NCBI RefSeq assembly: GCF_011761265.1
Contig: NZ_JAAOZB010000001.1
Location: forward strand, 1,426,001 to 1,490,000
Direction of reading: 5' to 3'
DNA from: Microbacterium halimionae
Lineage (GTDB): Bacteria > Actinomycetota > Actinomycetes > Actinomycetales > Microbacteriaceae
DNA: 64,000 nt
This document shows positions 8,668-16,764 of this stretch, one piece after another; within the stretch, counting starts at the first letter, position 1, and the number at the start of each line of letters is the position of its first letter. A program made the position numbers and the translations under genes. Under the pieces are notes generated by a model, which did no database searches, had not been told where the DNA came from, and was given only the letters and a program-made list of their open reading frames with translations.

Positions 8668-10574
8668 GACTTCGTCACCAGCTGCTCGCGCCATCTGTCG
8701 GCCGAGGTGAGATCTGGCAGCGCCTCGCGATATTCGCGGGACAGCCGAGGCCATTCTTTGCGAAGACGCCGGTGCAGGCGAACGCTCTCGAGAATCATTC
8801 GCCGGTAGGCCGCGCGATCACGGGTGTAAATGTTCTTCCCCGCTCCGTCGGCGGTACTGACGAGAGCGCTGTCATACCTCGGGATGCGCCACCAGTGCGC
8901 GTCCATCTTTCCAAATTCCACCTCGGGCTGCGCCACATTCTCTGGCCTGGGAGTGTGTATCCAGTGCGCCACAAGCGTGCTGAGTGTGAACCAGCGAAGC
9001 TGCATTCCCGTTGGGCTGTCGAACTGCTGCCGCCTGAGGCGCTTGAATACCTGGCGGCCACGGCGAGATCGCAACACCGTCGAGGATTCTTTGTGGACGA
9101 CGGTCTCGGGATAGTCCTTGGCGGCCGCACGTGCGCTGGGCATAGCCGTTTCGAGATTTTTCCACATGTGCTGCGGGCCCGACATCACGTCGCGAAGCGC
9201 TCGGTGACGGAGTTCAACCGGGTAATACTGCATCATCATGAGGTGCTTGAGGTCCACACGTCGGCTGTGGCGGATCAGTGTGCCGCCGTCGGGAACGGGG
9301 GAATGCAAGAGTGCTGCGACGATACGGTTTCGCGCGTGGAAATACGCTTGCCAGTCGATGCTGTCGTCTTTGCCGACCCAGGAGACGTGCCAGAGCGCGA
9401 CGCCCGGCAGCGAAACTGTGGGCACTCCAGCAGCTCGCGCACGCAGGCAGTGCTCGGCGTCATCCCACTTGATGAAGGCAGGCAAAGCAAGCCCGATCTC
9501 ACGCAACACCGAAACGGGGATGAGGCACATCCACCACCCGTTGTAATCGGAATCGAGACGCATGTGCAACATCGGAGACTGTCGAAGGTTTGCTTCGCTG
9601 AAGTCGTGCGGCATTCGCTCTTGAAAGAGTGTTCGCCACATGAACGGAACATCATCGACGACTTCGGCCCATGCATGGAGCTTGGGCCTATCGAGCAGGT
9701 CGAACATGTGCGCTCCGACGATGGTCGGCGTCGTGCAGTACCGGCCGAAGATCACGGAGCGACGGATTGATTCGGGTTCGATGCGCACGTCATCATCGAG
9801 GAGCTGAACGAAGTCGCTGTCGGGACGGTCGAGTGTCTCGACCATTGCGCGCGAGAAACCTCCCGAGCCACCGAGGTTGTGCTGACGGATCACCTGCAGA
9901 GTCTCGCCGAGCTCTGAAGCGAGTCCCGCGTATTCAGGGCGATCTTCGACGTTCTCAGTGCCCTGGTCAATAACGAAGATGCGGTCGATAACGTCAAGCG
10001 CTTCGGGGGACTGAGCCAGATTCGCCAGAGTTTCAACGCAATAGCCAGGCTTGTTGTAGGTCGTGATTCCGAGCGACGCTTTGCCCGCACGAACCGGTTC
10101 TTGCTCGGTTGTCCACTCTGCGCCCTCGAAGATCGTGTCTTCGTGGTCAGCGACAATATCGAACCAGATCCAACCGCCATCACTGTACTGATCGAGCACG
10201 AGATCAACCGTTGTGGTGGCAGACCCCGTCACCTCATGCGTCTCAATGCGCTGCTTTATGCCTCCGCCTGTCGAGCGATAGACGAGAACTGTCGCAGTGC
10301 CAGTGGTGCGCACCGTCAACGAGATGTTGCGAATCGGCGTCCAGTGCTGCCAATACGAGGCTGGGAAAGCATTGAAGTATGAAGCAAACGAGACGCGGCG
10401 GCTTGCGGATATGCGCGCACGGCGGCGATCAAGAACATTCGCGAGATGCGCAACGCTGCTGACACGCACCGGCTCCTCATCGATGATCGACCATGTTTCA
10501 GGGTCGGCATACAGCGGAAGGATGTCGGGGTCCCGCTCGAGCGGGAAGACGACATTCTGAAGGACGTGTGTCAC
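8664..10574 (-). CDS. glfT2: Galactofuranosyltransferase GlfT2
   Basis: 636 residues, almost the length of mycobacterial GlfT2 (637). Landmarks: an N-terminal beta-sandwich-like domain (1-160), the GT-A core beginning KASLGITTYNKPGYC, NLGGSGGFSRAM, the DDD metal motif at 260-262, the WW pair at 347-348, WDDAEH with D371 and D372 (the latter matching the catalytic base of the mycobacterial enzyme) and H396 in ALWHVSWV. These enzymes add alternating beta-1,5 and beta-1,6 galactofuranose units to a polyprenyl-diphosphate-linked chain in the cytoplasm. The GTG start is preceded by CGGAG at a five-base gap. It heads the minus-strand operon and faces the Wzm/Wzt exporter genes, as expected for a galactan that is exported after synthesis. 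Confidence 0.92.
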   Translation of the reverse strand: MTHVLQNVVFPLERDPDILPLYADPETWSIIDEEPVRVSSVAHLANVLDRRRARISASRRVSFASYFNAFPASYWQHWTPIRNISLTVRTTGTATVLVYRSTGGGIKQRIETHEVTGSATTTVDLVLDQYSDGGWIWFDIVADHEDTIFEGAEWTTEQEPVRAGKASLGITTYNKPGYCVETLANLAQSPEALDVIDRIFVIDQGTENVEDRPEYAGLASELGETLQVIRQHNLGGSGGFSRAMVETLDRPDSDFVQLLDDDVRIEPESIRRSVIFGRYCTTPTIVGAHMFDLLDRPKLHAWAEVVDDVPFMWRTLFQERMPHDFSEANLRQSPMLHMRLDSDYNGWWMCLIPVSVLREIGLALPAFIKWDDAEHCLRARAAGVPTVSLPGVALWHVSWVGKDDSIDWQAYFHARNRIVAALLHSPVPDGGTLIRHSRRVDLKHLMMMQYYPVELRHRALRDVMSGPQHMWKNLETAMPSARAAAKDYPETVVHKESSTVLRSRRGRQVFKRLRRQQFDSPTGMQLRWFTLSTLVAHWIHTPRPENVAQPEVEFGKMDAHWWRIPRYDSALVSTADGAGKNIYTRDRAAYRRMILESVRLHRRLRKEWPRLSREYREALPDLTSADRWREQLVTKS

Positions 10575-10689
10575 TGGTTCTCCGATTGCGTGTGAGACAG
10601 GCGTCGGGAGCGTCGAGCCGAAGAGAAGCCTATCGTGCGCGCCCTGTTGATCCCTGGGTGTGAACGCTCGTGGATCGCGGTTAGGGCTC

Positions 10690-10702
10690 TACACTCGAAA
10701 TC
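10690..10702 (+). promoter_or_regulatory. -10 element of wzm, leaderless
   Basis: TACACT at 10690-10695 stands seven bases before the GTG start codon, which would place the transcript start on the start codon itself. No Shine-Dalgarno sequence is present. Confidence 0.5.
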
Positions 10703-11494
10703 GTGACCACCGCAGCCGTCGGCGCTCCCGGATCTGCGCGCCGGTACCTGCACTCTTTGTGGATACTGTCGGCGCGTGATCTTCGCGTACGTTATTCCAC
10801 CAGCGCCCTCGGGTATCTCTGGTCGGTTCTCGACCCGCTTGTAATGACCGGTATTTACTGGTTCGTCTTCACTCAGGTGTTCCATCGGACAGTCGGCGAA
10901 GAGCCGTACATCGTCTTTCTGATCACGGCTCTTCTTCCCTGGGTCTGGCTCAACTCCGCTGTGAGCGACTTCACAAGAGCGTTCAACAAAGACGCTAGGC
11001 TCGTGCGCTCAACGTCAATACCGCGCTCTATCTGGGTGAATCGCATTGTTCTGAGCAAGGGGATTGAATTTCTCTTCTCGCTGCCGGTTCTCGTTGTCTT
11101 CGCTGTTTTTTCGGGCGCGACCGTTGGATGGGGACTTCTGCTCTTTCCCGTCGCGATGATCCTTCAACTGGTGCTGCTGACAGGTCTCGGGCTCTTGGTC
11201 GCGCCACTCTGCGTGCTCTGGACCGACCTTGAACGCACGACGAAACTCATCTTGCGGGCGCTCTTCTACGCTTCGCCCATCATCTACGGAGTGGCGAACC
11301 TCCCCGGTGCCTTCTCCGCCGCGGCCGCGTTCAATCCACTGTCCGGAATCTTTGCGCTGTACCGCATGGGCTTTTTCCCCGATCAATGGAATACCTTCAC
11401 CGTTGTCGTTGGAGCAGTGATGAGTTTCATGTTCTTGGCGCTCGGCCTGTACACATTTAGATCGCTTGAGCGCGCTGTGTTGAAGGAGCTGTGA
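10703..11494 (+). CDS. wzm: ABC-2 type polysaccharide/galactan export permease Wzm
   Basis: 263 residues with six hydrophobic segments and the polysaccharide-exporter signature of the ABC-2 permease family: LSARDLRVRYSTSALGYLWSVLDPLVM near the N-terminus, then FLITALLPWVWLNSAV and YASPIIYGVANLP. With the next gene it forms the Wzm2-Wzt2 channel that flips a lipid-linked polysaccharide to the outer face of the membrane. The GTG start lacks a ribosome-binding site but has a -10 hexamer seven bases upstream. It is divergent from glfT2 across 128 bases, an arrangement recalling the mycobacterial galactan exporter. Confidence 0.88.
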   Translation: MTTAAVGAPGSARRYLHSLWILSARDLRVRYSTSALGYLWSVLDPLVMTGIYWFVFTQVFHRTVGEEPYIVFLITALLPWVWLNSAVSDFTRAFNKDARLVRSTSIPRSIWVNRIVLSKGIEFLFSLPVLVVFAVFSGATVGWGLLLFPVAMILQLVLLTGLGLLVAPLCVLWTDLERTTKLILRALFYASPIIYGVANLPGAFSAAAAFNPLSGIFALYRMGFFPDQWNTFTVVVGAVMSFMFLALGLYTFRSLERAVLKEL

Positions 11495-12240
11495 TGTCAA
11501 CCGCTTCGTTCGCGATCGAGGTAGAGAGCCTCGGCATCCGTTTTCGCCGCAATAAGCGCGGTCGGCGGAGCATCAAAGACTTGTTTGCGGGAGCATCACG
11601 TCGTTCACGCCCGGGTGAGTTCTGGGCACTTCGCGACGTATCTTTTTCTGTGACACCCGGCGAGTCCATAGGTGTCGTAGGGCGAAACGGTCAGGGAAAA
11701 TCGACGCTGCTGAAGCTTGTCGCAGGCGTACTTCTCGCCGATGAGGGCGAAGTGAGGGTGCACGGCGGCGTTGCTCCGCTTATCGAGATCACCGGCGGAT
11801 TCGTCGGAGACCTCACTGTGCGCGAAAACGTCCGCCTGACCGCGGGGCTCCACGGCATGAGCCGAGCTGAGATCGCCCGCCGGTTCGACGGGATCATCGC
11901 TTTCGCCGAACTTGAGGACTTCCTCGAGACGCCTTACAAACACCTGTCGAACGGAATGAAAGTTCGCCTCGCGTTCGCCGTGGTCTCGCAGCTTGACCAG
12001 CCGATTCTCCTTGTCGACGAAGTGCTGGCTGTCGGAGACAAGGCCTTTCGCGAGAAGTGCTATCGCCGGATTGATGAACTCCTGGCCGAAGGTCGAACCT
12101 TGTTTTTCGTCAGCCACAACGAGCGCGACTTGCGGAGATTTTGTACGCGCGGGATTTACTTCGACAAGGGCCGCTTGGCAATGGATGCCCCGCTCGCTGA
12201 AGTCCTCGACCGGTATAACGCCGACTACTCGGCCACTTGA
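11494..12240 (+). CDS. wzt: Polysaccharide ABC exporter ATPase Wzt
   Basis: 248 residues from ATG 11494, chosen over GTG 11491 because AAGGAG ends five bases before it; the ATG overlaps the permease stop (TGATG). Walker A GRNGQGKST at 63-71, the signature loop in the degenerate form LSNGMK at 151-156, and Walker B ILLVDE with D175-E176 are all present, followed by the H-loop SHN. The protein stops after the nucleotide-binding domain and lacks the C-terminal carbohydrate-binding domain of O-antigen Wzt, so it resembles the short mycobacterial galactan exporter ATPase. That suggests export without recognition of a terminal cap. The 3' end overlaps the convergent ligase-like gene by 16 bases. 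Confidence 0.88.
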   Translation: MSTASFAIEVESLGIRFRRNKRGRRSIKDLFAGASRRSRPGEFWALRDVSFSVTPGESIGVVGRNGQGKSTLLKLVAGVLLADEGEVRVHGGVAPLIEITGGFVGDLTVRENVRLTAGLHGMSRAEIARRFDGIIAFAELEDFLETPYKHLSNGMKVRLAFAVVSQLDQPILLVDEVLAVGDKAFREKCYRRIDELLAEGRTLFFVSHNERDLRRFCTRGIYFDKGRLAMDAPLAEVLDRYNADYSAT

Positions 12241-13547
12241 GCCGCCGGGAGGTCGGAACTTCCAGGCCCGCTGTCGACATGTTGGCGCCACGACCGTGAT
12301 TGCCCGGCGCGCACCGCGCAGATAACGAGCAGCATCCAGCCGAAACCCGACAGTGTGAAGCTCTCGAAAAGAGAATCGACGATCAGCGCTATCAGCATGA
12401 GCGGTGTCCAGGCATAAACGACCGAGCGACGAACGCTCGCGACAAGCCACGACCGCACGAGGGCGATACCCGCGAGGAGCGCAAAAAGCGCCAACCCTAC
12501 CCAGCCCAGTTGAAGTACGACGTCAACGAAAGCGTTGAGTGCGCTCGCGTGATGATCTTGTTCGACATAGTTGATGGCGTTGAACGGAGCTTGGCTGCGA
12601 AGCCAGGGCCCGGTCCATCCCCACCCTTGCACGGGGAAGATGCGGACGAACTGCTCAATCGTGTTCCACAGGTCGACGCGTGTCGAGAAGTCGCTGCCGG
12701 CACCGAGGAACGCAATGATTTGATGCCGCAACGCGTACGCAACGGCGAGCCCCACGGCCACAACGGATCCCAGCGTCCATTGCAATACGTTCCGATTGTC
12801 GCTCGCAGTGTGTCGCACAAGCATCAGGAGAAGTGCTGCGGTTCCGACGACGACGCCGAGGACGATGACAGTCGGCGAGTCCGATAGCACCGCGAGCACG
12901 CCAGCGAGGACGACCGAAGTGACAGCAACCCCTGGTCGGACGGATGCCGTCCGCCACTCGATCATGAACGCGATGAGAGCGATGACCGCTACGAAACCGA
13001 GAGCATTTCGGGTGCCGAAGATTCCCTGAACCGGGCCGCCAGCGGCGATGTTTGCTTCTATGCCGAGGAACGCGATCGGAGTGTCGAGGAGGATTCCGGA
13101 AAGTATCTCGATGCCGAGCGATACGGCCAGCAGCACGCGTAGAACATCGCCGAGGGCGCGAACCATCTGCAGTGTGTCTCGCACGTGAGCGGCGACGATT
13201 CCCAAGAAGGCAACTGCCGCCAGCGAGAACCAGCCAACAACGGTCTGTTTCGTGCCGTGGGTCCAGATCGTGCTGGCCAGCGCCCACACCAAAAAAGCGA
13301 GCACAGAAAAAGGGACGAGGCGCACGAGTACAAGGTCGTCACGGCGAGCCCAGAGTATCGCGGAGCCCAGGATGCACAGCCCGGTGATGATTGTGATGAG
13401 AGTCACCCGGCCTGCAATGTGTTCGATCGCAAATGTTCCGAACGCAGTGCCGAGTGTCGCCAACGTGAACGCGCGAGCTATCGCCGCTGACTGGAAGAGC
13501 TCCGCGCCGAACCGCAGCGAGGAGGATGGGCCACCGATCCCGCTCAC
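12225..13547 (-). CDS. O-antigen ligase/polymerase-like membrane protein, copy 1
   Basis: 440 residues with about a dozen hydrophobic segments. The Wzy_C/O-antigen ligase features are AAGGPVQGIFGTRNALG in an external loop, then DFSTRVDLWNTIEQF with PVQGWGWTGPWL and a histidine-rich large loop (EQDHHASALNAFVDVVLQLGW). This fold transfers a polymer from a polyprenyl-diphosphate carrier to an acceptor, or joins repeat units, outside the membrane. A Gram-positive bacterium has no lipid A core, so the acceptor may be peptidoglycan or another wall glycan. The GTG start overlaps the stop of the paralog upstream (GTGA). Confidence 0.8.
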   Translation of the reverse strand: MSGIGGPSSSLRFGAELFQSAAIARAFTLATLGTAFGTFAIEHIAGRVTLITIITGLCILGSAILWARRDDLVLVRLVPFSVLAFLVWALASTIWTHGTKQTVVGWFSLAAVAFLGIVAAHVRDTLQMVRALGDVLRVLLAVSLGIEILSGILLDTPIAFLGIEANIAAGGPVQGIFGTRNALGFVAVIALIAFMIEWRTASVRPGVAVTSVVLAGVLAVLSDSPTVIVLGVVVGTAALLLMLVRHTASDNRNVLQWTLGSVVAVGLAVAYALRHQIIAFLGAGSDFSTRVDLWNTIEQFVRIFPVQGWGWTGPWLRSQAPFNAINYVEQDHHASALNAFVDVVLQLGWVGLALFALLAGIALVRSWLVASVRRSVVYAWTPLMLIALIVDSLFESFTLSGFGWMLLVICAVRAGQSRSWRQHVDSGPGSSDLPAAQVAE

Positions 13548-14977
13548 GTGCGTTGGTTCCCAGCGACGCCGTTACCGTCGGTGACGCTGCTGATGCCGTC
13601 ACCGCGCTCCATGGCGAGGGTTTGCTCCGCGGGGCCGATACCGATCAGCGGCGCCTGCTTAATCTTGAATCCGAGCATCACGACGCTCAACCAGCCCCAC
13701 AGCAAAAGCGGGCCGGACTCGGCAAGCCCCTGCACAAGGAGCATGCTCATCACCAGCAGCGGCAACAGGGTGAGCGGGGAGAAGGGACGATTGGCAACCA
13801 GATCCCATCGGGGCCGGTCAACAGCGAAGAACCATGCTCGCCAGATGACCGAAAGGTAGATGCCGGCCATGATGAACAGTCCAACTGCGCCGAGCTGCAA
13901 GAAGACATCGATCCACATGTTGTGCGCTTGCATCACGCTCTGCCCGTGATCGATGATCCAGCCGTCGAAAGCGGGATCGGAACTTAGCCACGGCGTTGCA
14001 AATCCCCAACCGATCACAGGATGCTCGATGGCACGCTCAAGCACGGCTTGCCAGATTGTTTCACGCCCAGTGAGAGTCGAAGAACGGCCCAGCACCGCGA
14101 AGATCGCGTCACGCCACACCCATACAACTGCGATGCCTAAACCCCCCACAGCACCGAAAGCTGCGTAGTACTTCGTGCGGGACCCGGGACGCCGCGCTGT
14201 GCGCATGAGGAGCGCGGTGGCAAGTACAACAGCGACGGCGGCAGCGGAAAGGTAGGCCGTTGCGGAGTCGGCGCGAACAAATGCGTAGGTCGCGACGGTG
14301 AACCACAATGCCAGGGGCACTCGTCGGGTCGTTCGAGCGGCGAAGATGAGGGCGAAAACGATCATTGCCGTCAGCGCCACGCTCGCGAGGAGGTTCGCGT
14401 TTCCGAAGATTCCCTGGATGCGTCCGCCATCGAAGAGGTTGTTCCGTGACCAGTAGACGATCGGGTCCATTTTCGTTGTGGGAATCACGAAGCCGGGTAA
14501 AAGCGGGCCATCTATGAAGACCGAGACTGCCAATTCAAAGAGCAGCGACAGGGCGATGACCCACTTCAGTGCCGCAGCCATGGCTCGGATGAGTTCTTTC
14601 CACCCCAGCATGCTTGCGACCATGAGGCCCTGCAACGTGGTGATAGCAAGAAGAAGCCACGTGAACGCCGTCGTCGACTGCCACGACGACCAGAAGATCG
14701 ACGTCAGTGCCCATGCGACATATCCGAGGGGGAACCACGGCAGACGCCGCCAGTTCACCGGTGGCCGGATGCTGATCCACAGCGCCGCGGAAACCATCCC
14801 GGACACGACGGCGATAGTTCCCGCCACAACATCGCCGAATGCGTTGACCCATGCGACTCCCGCGAATGCTTGGAGCAGCACGAAGGCACACCACGCCCGG
14901 AGCATGAGGTGCCGAGTCTTCTCTCTCGGGGGAGCCGCGGGCGGTGCTGCGATCGGGTGCTTCGTGTGGACGGCCAT
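13544..14977 (-). CDS. O-antigen ligase/polymerase-like membrane protein, copy 2
   Basis: 477 residues, paralog of the downstream gene and first of the two-gene unit. Matching blocks include GGRIQGIFGNANLLASVALT, GRETIWQAVLERAIEHPVIGWGFATPWL and HGQSVMQAHNMWIDVFLQLGAVG, where the histidine and the R-W pair of the large external loop are kept. It starts at ATG 14977, with TACCCT ending nine bases before it on the minus strand. The C-terminal cytoplasmic tail (residues ~435-477) is not shared with copy 1. One copy may polymerise and the other ligate, but the sequence does not tell which. Confidence 0.8.
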   Translation of the reverse strand: MAVHTKHPIAAPPAAPPREKTRHLMLRAWCAFVLLQAFAGVAWVNAFGDVVAGTIAVVSGMVSAALWISIRPPVNWRRLPWFPLGYVAWALTSIFWSSWQSTTAFTWLLLAITTLQGLMVASMLGWKELIRAMAAALKWVIALSLLFELAVSVFIDGPLLPGFVIPTTKMDPIVYWSRNNLFDGGRIQGIFGNANLLASVALTAMIVFALIFAARTTRRVPLALWFTVATYAFVRADSATAYLSAAAVAVVLATALLMRTARRPGSRTKYYAAFGAVGGLGIAVVWVWRDAIFAVLGRSSTLTGRETIWQAVLERAIEHPVIGWGFATPWLSSDPAFDGWIIDHGQSVMQAHNMWIDVFLQLGAVGLFIMAGIYLSVIWRAWFFAVDRPRWDLVANRPFSPLTLLPLLVMSMLLVQGLAESGPLLLWGWLSVVMLGFKIKQAPLIGIGPAEQTLAMERGDGISSVTDGNGVAGNQRT

Positions 14978-15024
14978 CGTGTATTCAGGGTACCGGGCGC
15001 ACCGCTCTGCCCGTAGGTGCTCAG

Positions 15025-15036
15025 TAGGCTGGGCTC
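15025..15036 (+). promoter_or_regulatory. -10 element of manA (TAGGCT, leaderless)
   Basis: TAGGCT at 15025-15030 lies exactly six bases before the ATG of manA, with no Shine-Dalgarno sequence. The same hexamer at the same distance precedes pdtaS and bcp in this window. Confidence 0.5.
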
Positions 15037-16212
15037 ATGCTGGTGAGGATATCCAATGAGCCCCGTGATTACGCGTGGGGCTCGACTTCTCTGATTGCTC
15101 GGCTGCAAGGTCGCGTGCCCTCGGGTGCCGCTGAAGCGGAAGTCTGGTTCGGGGATCACCCCGGCTCGCCCGCGATCGTCGAGGATGGGACCGCCCGCAC
15201 TGTCGACAGATGGCTAGCGGAAGAGACCGGCAGCGGTTCCAGGCTTCCCTTTCTGCTGAAGCTGCTTGCCGCGGGGTCGCCCCTCTCAATTCAGGTTCAC
15301 CCTTCGAAGAACCAAGCTGAAGAAGGCTTCGAGCGCGAAGATGCCGCCGGAATTCCACGGGATGCTGCGCACCGCAATTACCGTGATGACAACCACAAAC
15401 CCGAACTGATCGTGGCGCTGAGCGACGAGTTCGAAGCGCTCGCGGGCCTCCGCGCGCTTGCCGATACACGCCGCCTGGTCGCTGCACTCGGCGACAGCGC
15501 TGGTGTTCGAGCACTGTCAGAGCGCCTGCGCGTCGATGATGAGAGGGGGGCGCTCGCCGATGTCATCGGCTGGGTTCTTTCGGGTGAAGCCGGATCTTAC
15601 GTTGACGACATCATCAACGCGGTTGTGGCGATGGAGCTTGACGCGAGCGACGAATTTGCGCGTGAAGTAAGGCTGATCGGTCGTCTTCAGGATGCGTATC
15701 CAGGAGACGCGGGGATCGTTGTCGCGATGCTCATGAACTACGTCACCCTTGCTCCCGGGGAGGCGATTTTTGTCGGCGCAGGTGTGCTCCACGCGTACGT
15801 CGCGGGTCTCGGGGTTGAACTGATGGCCGCCAGTGACAACGTGTTGCGTGGCGGGTTGACGCCGAAATACATCGACACCGAAGAGCTCTCGCGCATCCTC
15901 GACACCACACCCATCGCCCCGCCGCTGCTGCTTCCCACCTCGAAAGACGACTACGTCGACGTCTTCGATGCAGGAATTGAAGATTTTGCACTCACGCGTG
16001 TTCGAGTGGCGAACACACCGGTGGCGGTGCCCGTGTCGGCGCCCGCGATCGTTCTCGTGGTCGACGGTACCGTGGAAGTCTCAGGGGCCGACGAGGCACA
16101 CGCGATTGCGCTTTCGCCCGGAACGGCGCTGATCGCGAGTGCCGATGAGCAGGTCTTGCGCTTCCGAACTGATCACGGCGGCGTTGCTTTCATCGCGACG
16201 CCAGGGCGTTGA
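15037..16212 (+). CDS. manA: Mannose-6-phosphate isomerase, class I
   Basis: 391 residues, the usual size. It interconverts fructose 6-phosphate and mannose 6-phosphate, feeding GDP-mannose for glycans and glycolipids. Zinc-site residues are visible as Q86 and H88 in SIQVHPSK, E123 in DDNHKPE and the histidine in GVLHAYVAG; the catalytic Arg region is GGLTPKYID. The N-terminus NEPRDYAWGS is typical. It stands alone between the divergent ligase operon and whiB2. In mycobacteria manA also lies near whiB2, but a phosphomannomutase gene usually found close by is absent here. Confidence 0.93.
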   Translation: MLVRISNEPRDYAWGSTSLIARLQGRVPSGAAEAEVWFGDHPGSPAIVEDGTARTVDRWLAEETGSGSRLPFLLKLLAAGSPLSIQVHPSKNQAEEGFEREDAAGIPRDAAHRNYRDDNHKPELIVALSDEFEALAGLRALADTRRLVAALGDSAGVRALSERLRVDDERGALADVIGWVLSGEAGSYVDDIINAVVAMELDASDEFAREVRLIGRLQDAYPGDAGIVVAMLMNYVTLAPGEAIFVGAGVLHAYVAGLGVELMAASDNVLRGGLTPKYIDTEELSRILDTTPIAPPLLLPTSKDDYVDVFDAGIEDFALTRVRVANTPVAVPVSAPAIVLVVDGTVEVSGADEAHAIALSPGTALIASADEQVLRFRTDHGGVAFIATPGR

Positions 16213-16292
16213 GTCAAACGTTTTTGCATCGAAACACGCCGACGGCGCGTCGTAAAGATTCAATCCACACTTGAGGGTTTACGATCCGCGAC

Positions 16293-16321
16293 TTGACCGC
16301 AGCGAATGACACCGGTGTAAT
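16293..16321 (+). promoter_or_regulatory. Predicted housekeeping promoter of whiB2
   Basis: TTGACC at 16293-16298 and TGTAAT at 16316-16321 are separated by 17 bases, a near-ideal group 1 sigma promoter. It predicts a 5' untranslated region of about 45 bases ending in TAGGAGAACGAT before the whiB2 ATG. The rest of the 159-base gap upstream of whiB2 shows nothing else recognisable. Confidence 0.6.
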
Positions 16322-16371
16322 TATGTGTAGGCACCATTCGGGTGTCGGGGTCTAAACGCTAGGAGAACGAT

Positions 16372-16698
16372 ATGGCGGCTGCGAATTACCGCTCGGGCGT
16401 TCCCGAAGATTGGTTTGTTGATCCGGTAAATCTCGGCGTGCCGGGAGTCCGGCGCACGGTCGAGGCCGAGGAAGAGAGTCTCCTCTCCTGGCAGACCGAC
16501 GCCCTGTGCTCACAAACCGATCCCGAAGCATTCTTCCCAGAAAAAGGTGGATCGACTCGGGACGCCAAGCGCATCTGCACATCGTGCGATGTGCGGTCTC
16601 AATGCCTCGAATACGCGCTTCAAAATGATGAGCGTTTCGGCATTTGGGGCGGTCTCAGCGAGCGCGAGCGCCGCAAGCTGAAACGTCGCGCAAGCTGA
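16372..16698 (+). CDS. whiB2: WhiB family iron-sulfur transcription factor, WhiB2/WhmD type
   Basis: 108 residues. The four iron-sulfur ligands are C46, C69, C72 and C78 (C-X22-C-X2-C-X5-C), followed by the G[IV]WGG turn at 90-94 and the basic tail RERRKLKRRAS that contacts DNA. The family binds a [4Fe-4S] cluster and works with the primary sigma factor; the WhiB2/WhmD branch is tied to septation and cell division. The long N-terminal extension (~45 residues before the first Cys) and the neighbours manA, the glycosyltransferase, DUF5719 and DUF3499 support WhiB2 rather than WhiB1. AGGAG seven bases upstream sets the start. Confidence 0.9.
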   Translation: MAAANYRSGVPEDWFVDPVNLGVPGVRRTVEAEEESLLSWQTDALCSQTDPEAFFPEKGGSTRDAKRICTSCDVRSQCLEYALQNDERFGIWGGLSERERRKLKRRAS

Positions 16699-16764
16699 CT
16701 GAGATTGGCGCTCGCGGCGCGTTCGCGCGATTGCGACGCTGTTGCCGCCTAGGCTGACCTGGCC

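Noticed and set aside
8604..9770. 388-codon frame opposite glfT2
   Set aside because: Shadow of the third-base GC bias of glfT2; no start signal and no recognisable domain.
16323..16355. Ten-codon frame with Cys and His (starting ATGTGTAGG) before whiB2
   Set aside because: The predicted promoter at 16293-16321 would start transcription at about 16328, downstream of its ATG, so it is probably not in the mRNA.
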